From Rhodoblastus sp. 17X3 (GTDB lineage Bacteria > Pseudomonadota > Alphaproteobacteria > Rhizobiales > Beijerinckiaceae): DNA of 47,092 nucleotides. The position numbers and the translations under genes were made by a program. The notes below the pieces were generated by a model, which was not told the origin of the DNA, searched no databases, and worked only from the letters and a program-made list of their open reading frames with translations. The stretch lies in the NCBI RefSeq assembly GCF_030056575.1, contig NZ_JASHHX010000026.1, positions 1 through 47,092 of the forward strand, in the 5' to 3' direction. Below are positions 17,512 through 27,200 of the stretch, piece after piece. How positions within the stretch are numbered: the first letter of the stretch is position 1; each line of letters opens with the position of its first letter.

Positions 17512-17922
17512 TCATGCATCGTTCGACCCTTCTTCCTGAATATCGGAACGCCGCGGCGCAATTGCCTCGGCCAGCACGAGGATTGAGATGAGGATATGAA
17601 CGCCCACAGCAGGCCAGAGCAAAGCGCCTCGCAAATCCGACGCAACCCCGAGATAGGCGAGGAAAACGGCGACGGATGTGCTGTAAAACGCCATTCCCAG
17701 CCGGGGCGGACCTGGCCAGATGGCGATGCCCAATCCGATCAGAGCGAGCCCCGCCACGCGGGCGACGGAAGTGGCTGCGCCCGCCAGCGGCTCGCCAAGC
17801 AGCAAAGACCCGACGAGCGACGGCGCGAGAACGAGGGAAAGCCCTGTCACGCCTTCGCCGACGGCCGAGAAGATCAGCGCCTTTTTCACAATCCCTCGAA
17901 CGAACCGGATCCAGAATCGCAT
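17512..17922 (-). CDS. Small four-helix membrane protein
   Basis: The 136-residue protein has a basic N-terminus and about four hydrophobic helices (ALIFSAVGEGVTGLSLVL, AGLALIGLGIAIWPG, FYSTSVAVFLAYLGVAS, GVHILISILVLAE) and a short acidic tail. It has no ligand motif that I recognise. It lies 170 bp upstream of the DUF3604 gene on the same strand and could be the first gene of that transcript. Similar small proteins of unknown function are widespread in proteobacteria. Confidence 0.65.
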   Translation of the reverse strand: MRFWIRFVRGIVKKALIFSAVGEGVTGLSLVLAPSLVGSLLLGEPLAGAATSVARVAGLALIGLGIAIWPGPPRLGMAFYSTSVAVFLAYLGVASDLRGALLWPAVGVHILISILVLAEAIAPRRSDIQEEGSNDA

Positions 17923-17997
17923 TTCAGAACAACTGCCAAAGCGAACAAAAGCCGGGCAGGACTTGTCTGAGGATACCTTGCGCGGCGCCGGGCCGTA

Positions 17998-18026
17998 TTG
18001 ACATTGAGGAGACCTTTTTGACTAAT
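17998..18026 (+). promoter_or_regulatory. Candidate sigma-70-type promoter for the second AraC gene
   Basis: A perfect TTGACA at 17998-18003 is followed after 17 bp by ACTAAT (18021-18026, 4 of 6 matches to the -10 consensus). This would start transcription near 18033, just before the AraC-type gene. Confidence 0.45.
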
Positions 18027-18057
18027 TGAGCAGATCTCCAAGTCACGAATAATCACA

Positions 18058-19122
18058 GTGCGCGGCGCTCGCGAGGAATTGAAGGCATTGGACACCTCCG
18101 CTCACCCGCGACGCCGCGAACCCGTCGCCACGATCCGGAATATTGCGGCGATTCCCGCCGTCCTTCGCGAGCTTGGCGCAGATGTTGACGCCGTGTTGCG
18201 GAGCGCCGGACTCGCGCCCTCGGTCTTTTCAAATCTCGAAAACGTCATTCCTTATGCTGCGCTTGGACGCGTGCTGGCGGAAACTGTCAGGCAGACGGGC
18301 TGCGAAAGCGTCGGCTTACGCGTCGGGATCAGGACGACCGCGAGCGCAATCGGCCTCACCGGGCTAGTGTCGGTCAATTCCATGACCGTGCGCCAGGCGC
18401 TGCAAACCATCAATGACACTTTAAAGACGAGCGAAACCGGGGGATCGACGTTTCTCGTCCTACGGCAAGACGAAGCCTCCTTTGGTTACGCGGTCACGGC
18501 GGCGAATATCGAAGCGGTCGATCAGATCGAGGACGGCTCCGTCGCGATTGCCTACAACATCATGCGCCAGCTCTGTGGCTCCGACTGGCGCGCCAGCCGC
18601 GTCCGACTCGGCCGCAAGGCGCCGGGTGATAAGGCTCCGTTCCTGCGTTTTTTTGACGCGCCGATCGAATTTGCCGCGCCTTGTTCCTGCCTCGTATTTG
18701 ATGCGACGACCCTTGATTGGCCGGTGCGCGACCGAAAGCCTGACTACCTGGACGTTCTTGCTCCGATGCTCGAAAAGGCCGCCGCCACCGCGACAGCTGA
18801 TTTCCCGATCGCCGTGAAACATGTCATTCGCAGTCAGATTAGCGCGGGCACGGTTTCACGTGACGGCGTCTGCCGCTCCCTTGACACAAGCCCTCGAACC
18901 TTGGCGAGCCGTCTTGAAAAATACGGCCTCAGCTATTCCGCCCTCCTCGACGAGGTGCGTTTCGAAGTTGCGAAAAGTCTTTTGGTCAAAGAGACGACGA
19001 TAGCGGATATTGCCGCGCAATTAGGATTTGCCGAACAAAGCGCCTTCACGCGCGCGTTCAAATCTTGGTCAGGTCGCTCGCCGGCACGATGGCGCTCGAC
19101 GCAGCGCGATGGCGAAGTGTGA
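18058..19122 (+). CDS. AraC-family regulator, OruR/ArgR-like
   Basis: The protein is about 354 residues from GTG 18058. The N-terminal two thirds match the Arabinose_bd-type sensor of OruR-like regulators (IPAVLRELGADVDAVLRSAGL, ESVGLRVGIRT, GLTGLVSVNSMTVRQAL). The C-terminus (about 255-350) is a double HTH with CRSLDTSPRTLASRLEKYGL and ADIAAQLGFAEQSAFTRAFK and the SWSGRSPARWR end. TTG codons at 18079 or 18088 behind GAGGAA are alternative starts with better ribosome binding. It is divergent from the small membrane protein and DUF3604 run, so it may regulate that operon. The other AraC protein at 4658 is of a different subtype. Confidence 0.85.
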   Translation: MRGAREELKALDTSAHPRRREPVATIRNIAAIPAVLRELGADVDAVLRSAGLAPSVFSNLENVIPYAALGRVLAETVRQTGCESVGLRVGIRTTASAIGLTGLVSVNSMTVRQALQTINDTLKTSETGGSTFLVLRQDEASFGYAVTAANIEAVDQIEDGSVAIAYNIMRQLCGSDWRASRVRLGRKAPGDKAPFLRFFDAPIEFAAPCSCLVFDATTLDWPVRDRKPDYLDVLAPMLEKAAATATADFPIAVKHVIRSQISAGTVSRDGVCRSLDTSPRTLASRLEKYGLSYSALLDEVRFEVAKSLLVKETTIADIAAQLGFAEQSAFTRAFKSWSGRSPARWRSTQRDGEV

Positions 19123-19128
19123 CTTCGC
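19112..19128 (+). terminator. Hairpin across the stop codon of the AraC gene
   Basis: A perfect 7-bp stem (GCGAAGT / ACTTCGC) with a three-base loop encloses the TGA stop at 19120-19122. No T-run follows, so this is only a weak terminator or mRNA-end hairpin. Confidence 0.3.
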
Positions 19129-19395
19129 AGGAAAAGAGTTAGTTCCTCGGTCCACATCGCGGTGCAGTTTAGGGGAAAATGTAGGCGCCACAGCATGGCG
19201 TCAGACATCGTCTGAATGGGTCCCCTGAGCTACTAATCGTGCCAGGGAAAGTCTGGAATTGGCGCCGAGCCGACCTTGCTAGCAATGTTCGCGGCTTTCC
19301 GCTTTCCACCGACGCAAAGGCTCTGAAATCTTCTGCTAAAGGGTCGGCGAGTCATGTGGAGCCCAGCGCGCCGAAGCCTTGTTCAATCGAGCGCT

Positions 19396-20598
19396 TCAGC
19401 GAATGGTCTCGACGGTCCAGCCCAGCCGGCCGACTTCATCTTTCGCCATCGGCGTCAATTCGCCAGTGGTGACGAGCAGCGGCTGGCCATGCTCGTGCGG
19501 CGCGGCGCTGGCGACATATTGAAACATGCCCGCGACGCGTTCGGTCCAGGAGACCTCGTCGAAGGGGAATAATGCGATGACCCTGCCGTCGTCGAGGTGG
19601 TTGAGCGGGACGCCGCCGATATCGACGAAAGCGCCAATGCCGTAGTTCTTGGCGTAGCGGGCGAGAAGTTCGGCGCGATGGCGCTGGAACACCGCCTCCT
19701 CGCGGGTTTCGGCGTTGACGGCGCGGGCGATAAACAGCTGGGTGTTGTCCGCGCGCAAGGCGGCAAGCGAGCGCGCCATGATCAGCAGGTCGGCGGGCGT
19801 ATAGCGCCGGTTCTCCACGAAACTGCTGGCGACGCCCGGCGCAACCTTCAGACGGGCCAACGTCGCCTTGACCTCTTCGGCGATCTGCGCCGAAGTCTTT
19901 TCCACCAATGTGGCGCGAATGGTCTCGGCCGTCGAGCTGGAGCTGACCGCGACGCCGGCGCCGCCGGGGATCGCCGCCAGAGCCGCGCGGATCGAAAGGC
20001 CGCCCAATGCCGAGGCGGTGGCAACATCATTGAGCTTGGACGCCAGCGGCGCGAAATCGGTGAAGGGATCGACGCCGAGTTCGACGCCCAGCGCGCGCCG
20101 CGCCGCGTCGATGCCGAGCAGGCTGGTGGCGACATTGTCGCGGTTGGCCTGGCGGTTGTTGATCGCCGCGCCGACGCGGCCGAACATGTTGCCGACGCCG
20201 GACATCGATTTTTCGAGCGTCGCCTTGGGATCCTTGATCAGGTCTTGACCAAACGCCAGCGGCGCCTGGGCGGCGGCCCCAGCCGCTTTCAAAAAGACGT
20301 CCGACTCGGACATTGCCTGCAGCTTGCGCAGGGCCTGCAACTCTCGGATGCGCTCGCGCATCAGATCCTCGCCATCGACGTCAAAGGCGCCGTAGCGGGT
20401 GCGCAGGACGAAAAGCCGCAGCAGGCCGTCGCTGCGCACGTCCGGGTCGATGCGGTAATTCGGGCCGGTGGCCTCGGCGCCCAGAACGGCTTCCGCCTGC
20501 GCCGTCGGCGGGGCCTCGAACGCCAGCGCCGCATGCGGAATCGCCAGGCTGTAAAAGATTGCCGAAACAGCTTTGCGCCAGGAACAAGTCATCGTCAT
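19396..20598 (-). CDS. Exported protein of unknown function
   Basis: The 400-residue protein has an N-terminal signal peptide (hydrophobic about 9-26, ending ALAFEAP). The first part has IDPDVRSDGLLRLFVLRTRYG and long helices with repeated Arg-Glu-Leu (MRERIRELQALRKLQAM). The middle is Ala- and Gly-rich and strongly hydrophobic around SIRAALAAIPGGAGVAVSSS, and the C-terminal domain has mixed alpha/beta character (YGIGAFVDIGGVPLNHLDDG). I recognise no catalytic motif or named family. The gene has its own flanking intergenic regions on both sides, so it seems to be a single transcription unit. Confidence 0.65.
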   Translation of the reverse strand: MTMTCSWRKAVSAIFYSLAIPHAALAFEAPPTAQAEAVLGAEATGPNYRIDPDVRSDGLLRLFVLRTRYGAFDVDGEDLMRERIRELQALRKLQAMSESDVFLKAAGAAAQAPLAFGQDLIKDPKATLEKSMSGVGNMFGRVGAAINNRQANRDNVATSLLGIDAARRALGVELGVDPFTDFAPLASKLNDVATASALGGLSIRAALAAIPGGAGVAVSSSSTAETIRATLVEKTSAQIAEEVKATLARLKVAPGVASSFVENRRYTPADLLIMARSLAALRADNTQLFIARAVNAETREEAVFQRHRAELLARYAKNYGIGAFVDIGGVPLNHLDDGRVIALFPFDEVSWTERVAGMFQYVASAAPHEHGQPLLVTTGELTPMAKDEVGRLGWTVETIR

Positions 20599-21219
20599 CA
20601 GCCCTGTTGTGGCCGCTTGAACTGGGCGGCGCTCATTCGCCTTATCGAATTCAATTCAGCTCCTTGTCCAGATCAAACTTGAGGGCGGCGGAGGCGAGGC
20701 TGGCGACGATAAGGTTTCTTTGGAGGAATTCGCTACGCGCGCGGCTCGTTGCGCTGAGACAGGACGATGGCTTTATCCGGACGCGAATTTTAAAGGCAAA
20801 GTGTGATTTTGCATGGAATAATTTTGGACGCCGAGCTGGTATGTCCCGATCAAAAGGTCCGGTTTCGGCCGAAGACACGGTTTCGTTCGGCCAATGCCAA
20901 ACTACCGGTCCTGGCGCAATCCGGTCCGGCCACGACCGGCGGCAATAAACCCGATAACGGCCGATCGCTCTTGCAGTTGTGTGACCTTTCGTGACCCGTT
21001 GGGGACCTTCACTAGTCGCGGCAAAATTTACCCAATGCGGCAGAAAGCTGACCTTCAGTTTGGATCTTTGAACGCCCTGGACGCCCGCAAACATGCGCCA
21101 GCTCACGGCTTGGCTAACGCATCGACGTCCTCGCGATATTCCATTTGGCCAATAGTTAGTGTGCCGTGAGGCTATCGAAAAACCATGCCGAATGATCCTC
21201 AATCGATGCGAGTGTCCAT
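20599..21219. other. Intergenic region, about 620 bp
   Basis: The region separates the exported protein gene from the 3' end of ndvB. I see no supported gene. The part around 20880-20960 is rich in CCGG-type inverted pieces and resembles degenerate repeat DNA. No T-tailed terminator is clear for ndvB. Confidence 0.5.
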
Positions 21220-24200
21220 TCATCCCAATCGAATGACAACCCGGTGCGCAGCGCCGTCATCGACAAGCAGCAACCTGGGCAGTCGCGCTGTAATTTTGGC
21301 GCCATCAATGGCGGCAAAAATGACGCCTCGTTCGACTCCTGCAGGATTTTCGACGCAAATTTCGTAGCGCGACGAACCGTGCCGGAGAGAGAGTTCGAAG
21401 CCAGCCCACGCTTTGGGTATGCAGGGATCGACGCGAAGGCAGTCGCCCTCCAGACGCACTCCCAGGATGCTTTCCAGGCCCGCGCGCTGCATCCAGGCGG
21501 CTGAGCCCGTGTACCAGGTCCAGCCGCCGCGTCCGACATGCGGCGGCATGGAATAGACATCGGCGGCGACCACATAAGGCTCGACCTTGTAGCGGTGGAC
21601 TTCCGCCCGCGTGCGGGCGTGATTGATCGGATTGAGCATCGAAAAAAGGCTCGCCGCCTTGTCGCCCTGGCCGAGTTTGGCGAAGGCCATCACCGACCAG
21701 AGCGCGGCATGGGTGTATTGGCCGCCATTTTCCCGGACGCCAGGCGGATAGCCCTTGATATAGCCGGGATCGAGCGGCGTCTTGTCGAACGGCGGAGCAA
21801 ATAGGGGCGCCAGTCCATCTCGCGCGCTGATCAGCTCGCGCTCGACCGACGCCATCGCGCGCGTCGCCCGATCGAGTGGCGCTGCGCCGGACAGCGCGGC
21901 CCAGGATTGCGCGATGCAGTCGATCCGACATTCCTCGCTTTGGCTGGAGCCAAGCGGCGTTCCATCATCGAAGAAGCCACGCCGGTACCATTCGCCGTCC
22001 CAGGCCTCGCGCTCCAGCGACGCCTGCAAGGCGGTTGCGTGGGCGCGCCAAGTTTCCGCGCGGGCGCGCTCGCCTCGCGCCTCCGCGACAGGGGAGAAAC
22101 TTTTCAGCGTGGCGTAGAGCAGCCAACCGAGCCACACGCTCTCCCCGGCGCCCCGCGGGCCGACACGATTCATGCCGTCGTTCCAGTCGCCGGCGCCGAT
22201 CAGCGGCAAGCCGTGGCCGCCCTGCGCCAGGCTGCTGTCGAGCGCACGGGCGCAATGTTCGAACAGGGTTGCTGTGTCTTCGCTGACAGTTGGCGTGAAA
22301 AAGCTGTCATATTCCGACGGCTCCAGCACCCGACCTTCCAGGAAGGGAACCCTTTCATCGAGAACGGCGGCGTCGCCGGAAACCTCGACATATTGGCCGA
22401 CGGCAAAGGCCAGCCACGCGCGGTCGTCGGAGATGCGCGTGCGCACGCCCTGGCCTGAATGGGGCAGCCACCAATGCTGGACGTCGCCCTCGATGAACTG
22501 CCGCGCCGCCGCGCGCAGAATGTGCGCGCGAGTCATTTGCGGGCGCGTGGCCGAAAGCGCCATGCCGTCTTGCAGCTGATCGCGAAAACCATAGGCGCCG
22601 CTCGCTTGATAGAAAGCAGCGCGCGCCCAAAGGCGGCAGGCGACGGTCTGGTAAAGCAGCCAGCCGTTGAGCATTATGTCCATGCTCCGATCCGGGGTCT
22701 TCACTTTGACTGCGTCCAGTAGACCGTCCCAATGACGACCAACTTTGGCAAAAACCTCGTCGAGATCGGCGCGGCGATAAAGCGCGATCAAATTCCGAGC
22801 CTCCCGTGTATCCGAGGCATCGCCGAGCAGAAAGGTGATTTCGGCGTCGCCGCCCGGCGCCATCACGAGGCTGGAGCGCATCGCGGCGCAGGGATCGAGG
22901 CCCGCGCCGAGACTGTTCGACAGGACGCCGCCGCTGGCCAGAGCCGCTGGTGCGCCGAGAGTCCCGTTGCGGCCGATGAATTCCCTTCTGTCGCCGGTCC
23001 AGTCGGTCTGGCGGCCGCTGAAATCGGCGAAGGCGGTGCGCGCGCCAAAGTCGCCGCTCCAGAGATTTCGCGCGAAGATCGCGCCCGATTGCGAGTCCAG
23101 CGTGGTCATAACGAAAGGCGATCCGGCCGAGCGCGAGGGGCCGAGGGCCCATTCCACAAAAGCGGTGACGCTCAGATGACGAAAGCGCCCCGACAGATTG
23201 CGCAGTTTCAACCGCGATATTTTGATCGATGCGTCGATAGGGACGAATTGCAGAAGATCGGATTCGACGCCGTGACTTGTATGTTGGAACCGGCTGTAGC
23301 CGCGCCCGTGGCGGGCGATATAGGTCGCCGCCTCGATTCGGATGGGAAGCGCGGTCGGGTTCCATAATTCGCCGGTGTCGTCGTCGCGCAGATAGAAAGC
23401 CTCGCCTGGGCGATAGACAACGGGATCGTTGGACCAGGGCGTGAGCTGATTTTCGCGGCTGTTGACGGACCAGGTGTAGCCGCCGCCTTCCGTCGCCGCG
23501 TGGAAGCCGAAATTCTCGTTGGCGATCACATTGATCCAGGGAGCTGGCGTCGTCTGGCCCGGTCCGAGCACCGTGACATATTCTTCACCGTCCTTGTCGA
23601 ACCCGCCAAGCCCGTTGAAAAACTCCAGCTCTTCGGTGAGCGCTTTCGCCGACGGCGGGCTTGGCGCAACAACGCGGTTAGCCGACGGGCTCGCGGAGGC
23701 CTTGGGCGGCGTTTCCGACTCGACGATCCGGTCGAGCTGCACAACCAGCCCGCCGCGCTGCGCGAGGATGACCACCCTCGCGACCGAGGCCAACAGGGCC
23801 GAGGTCTCGGCAGGCATGAGATCGCCGCGCAGCACGAAAACGCCGCCCGGCGATTCGTCGCCGCGAAGCCGTGGACGCATCTGCCGAGTGCGGACGAGCG
23901 TTTCAAGCGCGATCTGAAGATCCTGGACGTAGGAAGATTGGCGTTCGTTCAGGATGACCAGATCAACGGCAAGCTGCTTCATCCGCCAATATTCGTGGGC
24001 ATGCAACAATTCGCGGGCGACATCGAGATCGTCGGTGTCGGAAATGCGCAATAGGACGATCGGCAGGTCGCCGGAAACGCCAAGCGGCCAAAGCCCAGAC
24101 TGCGCTCCGGCGCCGCGATGGATCGCGTCGGACGGCGGCCGCATGGTCGCGTTGGCGTAGAGCACATGGCTCGCCAGACGCTGATAAAGGCTGGCTTCGC

Positions 24201-27200
24201 CTGCGGTGATCCCGAGATGATGCAATTGCACCTGCGCTTGTGTCCAGGCGAGGGTCGACGCGCGGGTATAGGCCGTGGCGTCGCGATGCTTGTCGACAAT
24301 GTCGAGCAGGATTTCGCGCGTCGAGGCCGCCATCGTCCAGAAGGAAATGCGCGCTACCGCGCCCGGCGCGATGCGCACGCGTCGGCGTAAGGCGAAAATC
24401 GGGTCGAGCACGGCGCCAGCGGTGTTCGAGAGCGCGCGCCCGTCGATCATGGCGATGGGCGTTCTCACGCTTTGGCTGCGTCCGAGGAAACGCGCACGGT
24501 CGGTTTCGATTTCGATCTTGCCGATGGCTTCCCCATCGACCACGGCGAGCTGACCAACCCAGATTTCCGGTTCGTTTGGCTCGCGCCTGCGTCGCGTGGC
24601 GAGAATCGCGCCGACCTCAGGCAGAAATTCAGTCTCGACGAAAAGCTTGGAAAAAGCCGGATGGGCCACATCCGCCGCCTGCGCCGCCAGCACCAGTTCG
24701 CTATAGGAGGTCATCTCGATTTCTCGAGCGCGCGGGCCGCTGTTCGTCACTGAGACACGCCGTACTTCCGCGTCGTCCTCGGACGAGACTAGGACCTCGA
24801 GCGACGTCGTCAGCATTCCGTCCTGTCGGATGAATTCGGCGCGGTCCTCGTTGAAAGCGACGCGGTAATCGTCGGGCTCGCGTCCGCTCGGCTGGTATCC
24901 GGCCGACCAGACCTCGTTGCTGTGAACGTCGCGCAGAAAGATATACGAGCCGAAATCGTCGCAGACCGCGTCTTCGCGCCAGCGGGTTACGGCGCACTGT
25001 TCCCAGCGGCCGTAGCCTGAGCCAGCCGTGGTCAGCATGGTGGAATAGCGCCCGTTGGAGAGCAAATGCGTCGCCGGGCTCGCTTGCTGCGCCGAGGAGA
25101 AGCGCCTCCCGCCCAATGGTTCGGCGTCGCGCCCCTTCCTGGCGGCAGATTTGGTTTCCGCCGCCCAGGGATGGCTGACGGCCACATCGCGAGGCGCACG
25201 CTCCTGCAACAGCAGTTCCGTGGCCTGAACCATGGGCTCGGCGTGAAACCGCGCCCGCATTCTCGCGCCCAGAACGGCGTTGGCGATGGCGACGATGGTC
25301 ATGCCCTGATGGTGGGCCATGAAGGCGCGTACGACGGCGCGATCCTGCCCGTCCGGCACGCGCGCCGGCGTATAGTCGATCGCTTCGTAGTAGCCGTAGC
25401 GCCCGCGCGCGCCGATGCCGGCGAGCCGATCCAGATTGGAGCGAGCCGCGCGGGGATAGATCATGGTCGCCAGACCGGTCGCATAAGGGGCGACGACAAA
25501 ATTGTCAGCGAGCCCGCGTTTCAGCCCGAGGCCGGGAATGCCGAAATTGGAATATTGGTAGGTGAATTCGAGATCGCGCGCGTTGTAAGCCGATTCCGAA
25601 ACGCCCCAGGGAAGGCAGAGCTTCTCGGCGAAAGCGATCTGCCGCCCCACGACGAGGCGGTTCGTGCCGTCCAGTAGACTTCCTGCCGGCGCCCGCATCA
25701 CCAGGGACGGCATCAAATATTCGAACATCGACCCGGACCATGAAATCAGCGCGGAGCCCTGCGCGACGGGGATCGCGGCGCGGCCGAGATGGAACCAATG
25801 GCGGGCCGGAATATCGCCCTTGGCGATGGCGAAGAAACTCGCGAGGCGCGCTTCGGACGCTAGAAGGTCATAGCAATTGGAGTCGAGCGAGCCTTCGGGC
25901 GCGAGGCAGCCGATCGAAAGCAGATTGCGCTGGCGGTCGATGAGAAAGCCGAAGTCCATGGCGAGCGCCATCGAGCGCGCCTGACCCTCCAGCCGCTCCA
26001 GCCGCAACCGCAAGGCGCGAGTGTTTTCAACGTCGCGTGCAAAATCATCGCGATGGGCCGCGATGGAGTTCACGCTGGCCTGCGCCCAGAACAGCATGTC
26101 AAAGCTGTTCTCGTCGTCGCGCTCCGCGGCCAGCGCCCTCGCGATATCGGCCATGGTGTCGGCCTGAAGGGCGAGCTTTTCGAGACGAGCCCCCAGATCA
26201 TCCGGCACCGAAAGCGGATCGCGCGCCGCGACAGCCAGCGCGGCCAGCGCATCGTCGAGTTGGCGCCACGTGACGGTCTGCGTCTTGCGCCCGTCCCTCA
26301 GGCGCTCAGCCTCTTCCCGCGTCAGGTCGAGTGCGTCGGCGATCCCGGCGAGGCGGGATGCGGCGTCGGGTTGTGCGCCTTGCCATTCGCGGCAGGCGTT
26401 GGCGAGGGCGATCAGGTGGCCGGCAAGGTTCCCGCTATCGACCGTCGAGACATATTTCGGATCGAGGGGGCGCAGATCGCTGGTGTCGTACCAATTGTAG
26501 AAATGGCCCCGATAACGCGCCATGCCGGTCATGGTCGCGAGCGTCGCCTCGAGCCCCTCGGCCATCTGTCGTGTTCCGAGCCAGCCGAAATCGTGGGCGC
26601 TCGCCAGCGAGAGAAGATAAAGGCCGATATTGGTCGGCGAGGTGCGATGGGCCACGCGGGGCGTCGGCGTTTCCTGAAAATTGTCGGGCGGCAGCATGTG
26701 GTCGCCGCCGGTGACAAAGGTCTCGAAAAAGCGCCAGGTGCGGCGGGCGGTCAGCCGCAAGGCTTTCGCGTCGTCCCCGGAGAGCGGCGCGCGGCCGGCG
26801 CGGCGCGGCGGAGGCAGACTTACCCAGCGCGCGACGGCGGGCGAAGCCAGCCAGAGCGCGGCGAAGGCGCCGGCCAGCGCGAGATTTTCCGGTCCGCGGA
26901 TCCAGCCGAAGGCAAGGGCCAGCGCGGCGAAAATCGGCGCGCCGAACATGCGGCGATAGGAGGCGGACAGGTCGAGCCGCCGCGCGCCGGTCGCCTGCGC
27001 CGCGGGAACCCATTCCAGGAGATTCCTGTGGCTGACATAGAGGCGGTAGAGGGTGCGAAAAATCGCATCGCCCATCAGCCAGGCTTGATGGCCCAGGAAG
27101 ATGACGGTGAGCGCGGACAGGACGAGCGCAAGTTTGAGATCGCGGCCGACGGCGCGGAAATGGCTCGCCAGGGTCACGCCGGGCTTTCGCGGCGGCATGG

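Noticed and set aside
17343-17645. An N-terminal extension of the DUF3604 protein by 101 residues
   Set aside because: The GGGAGG site and signal peptide place the start at 17342.
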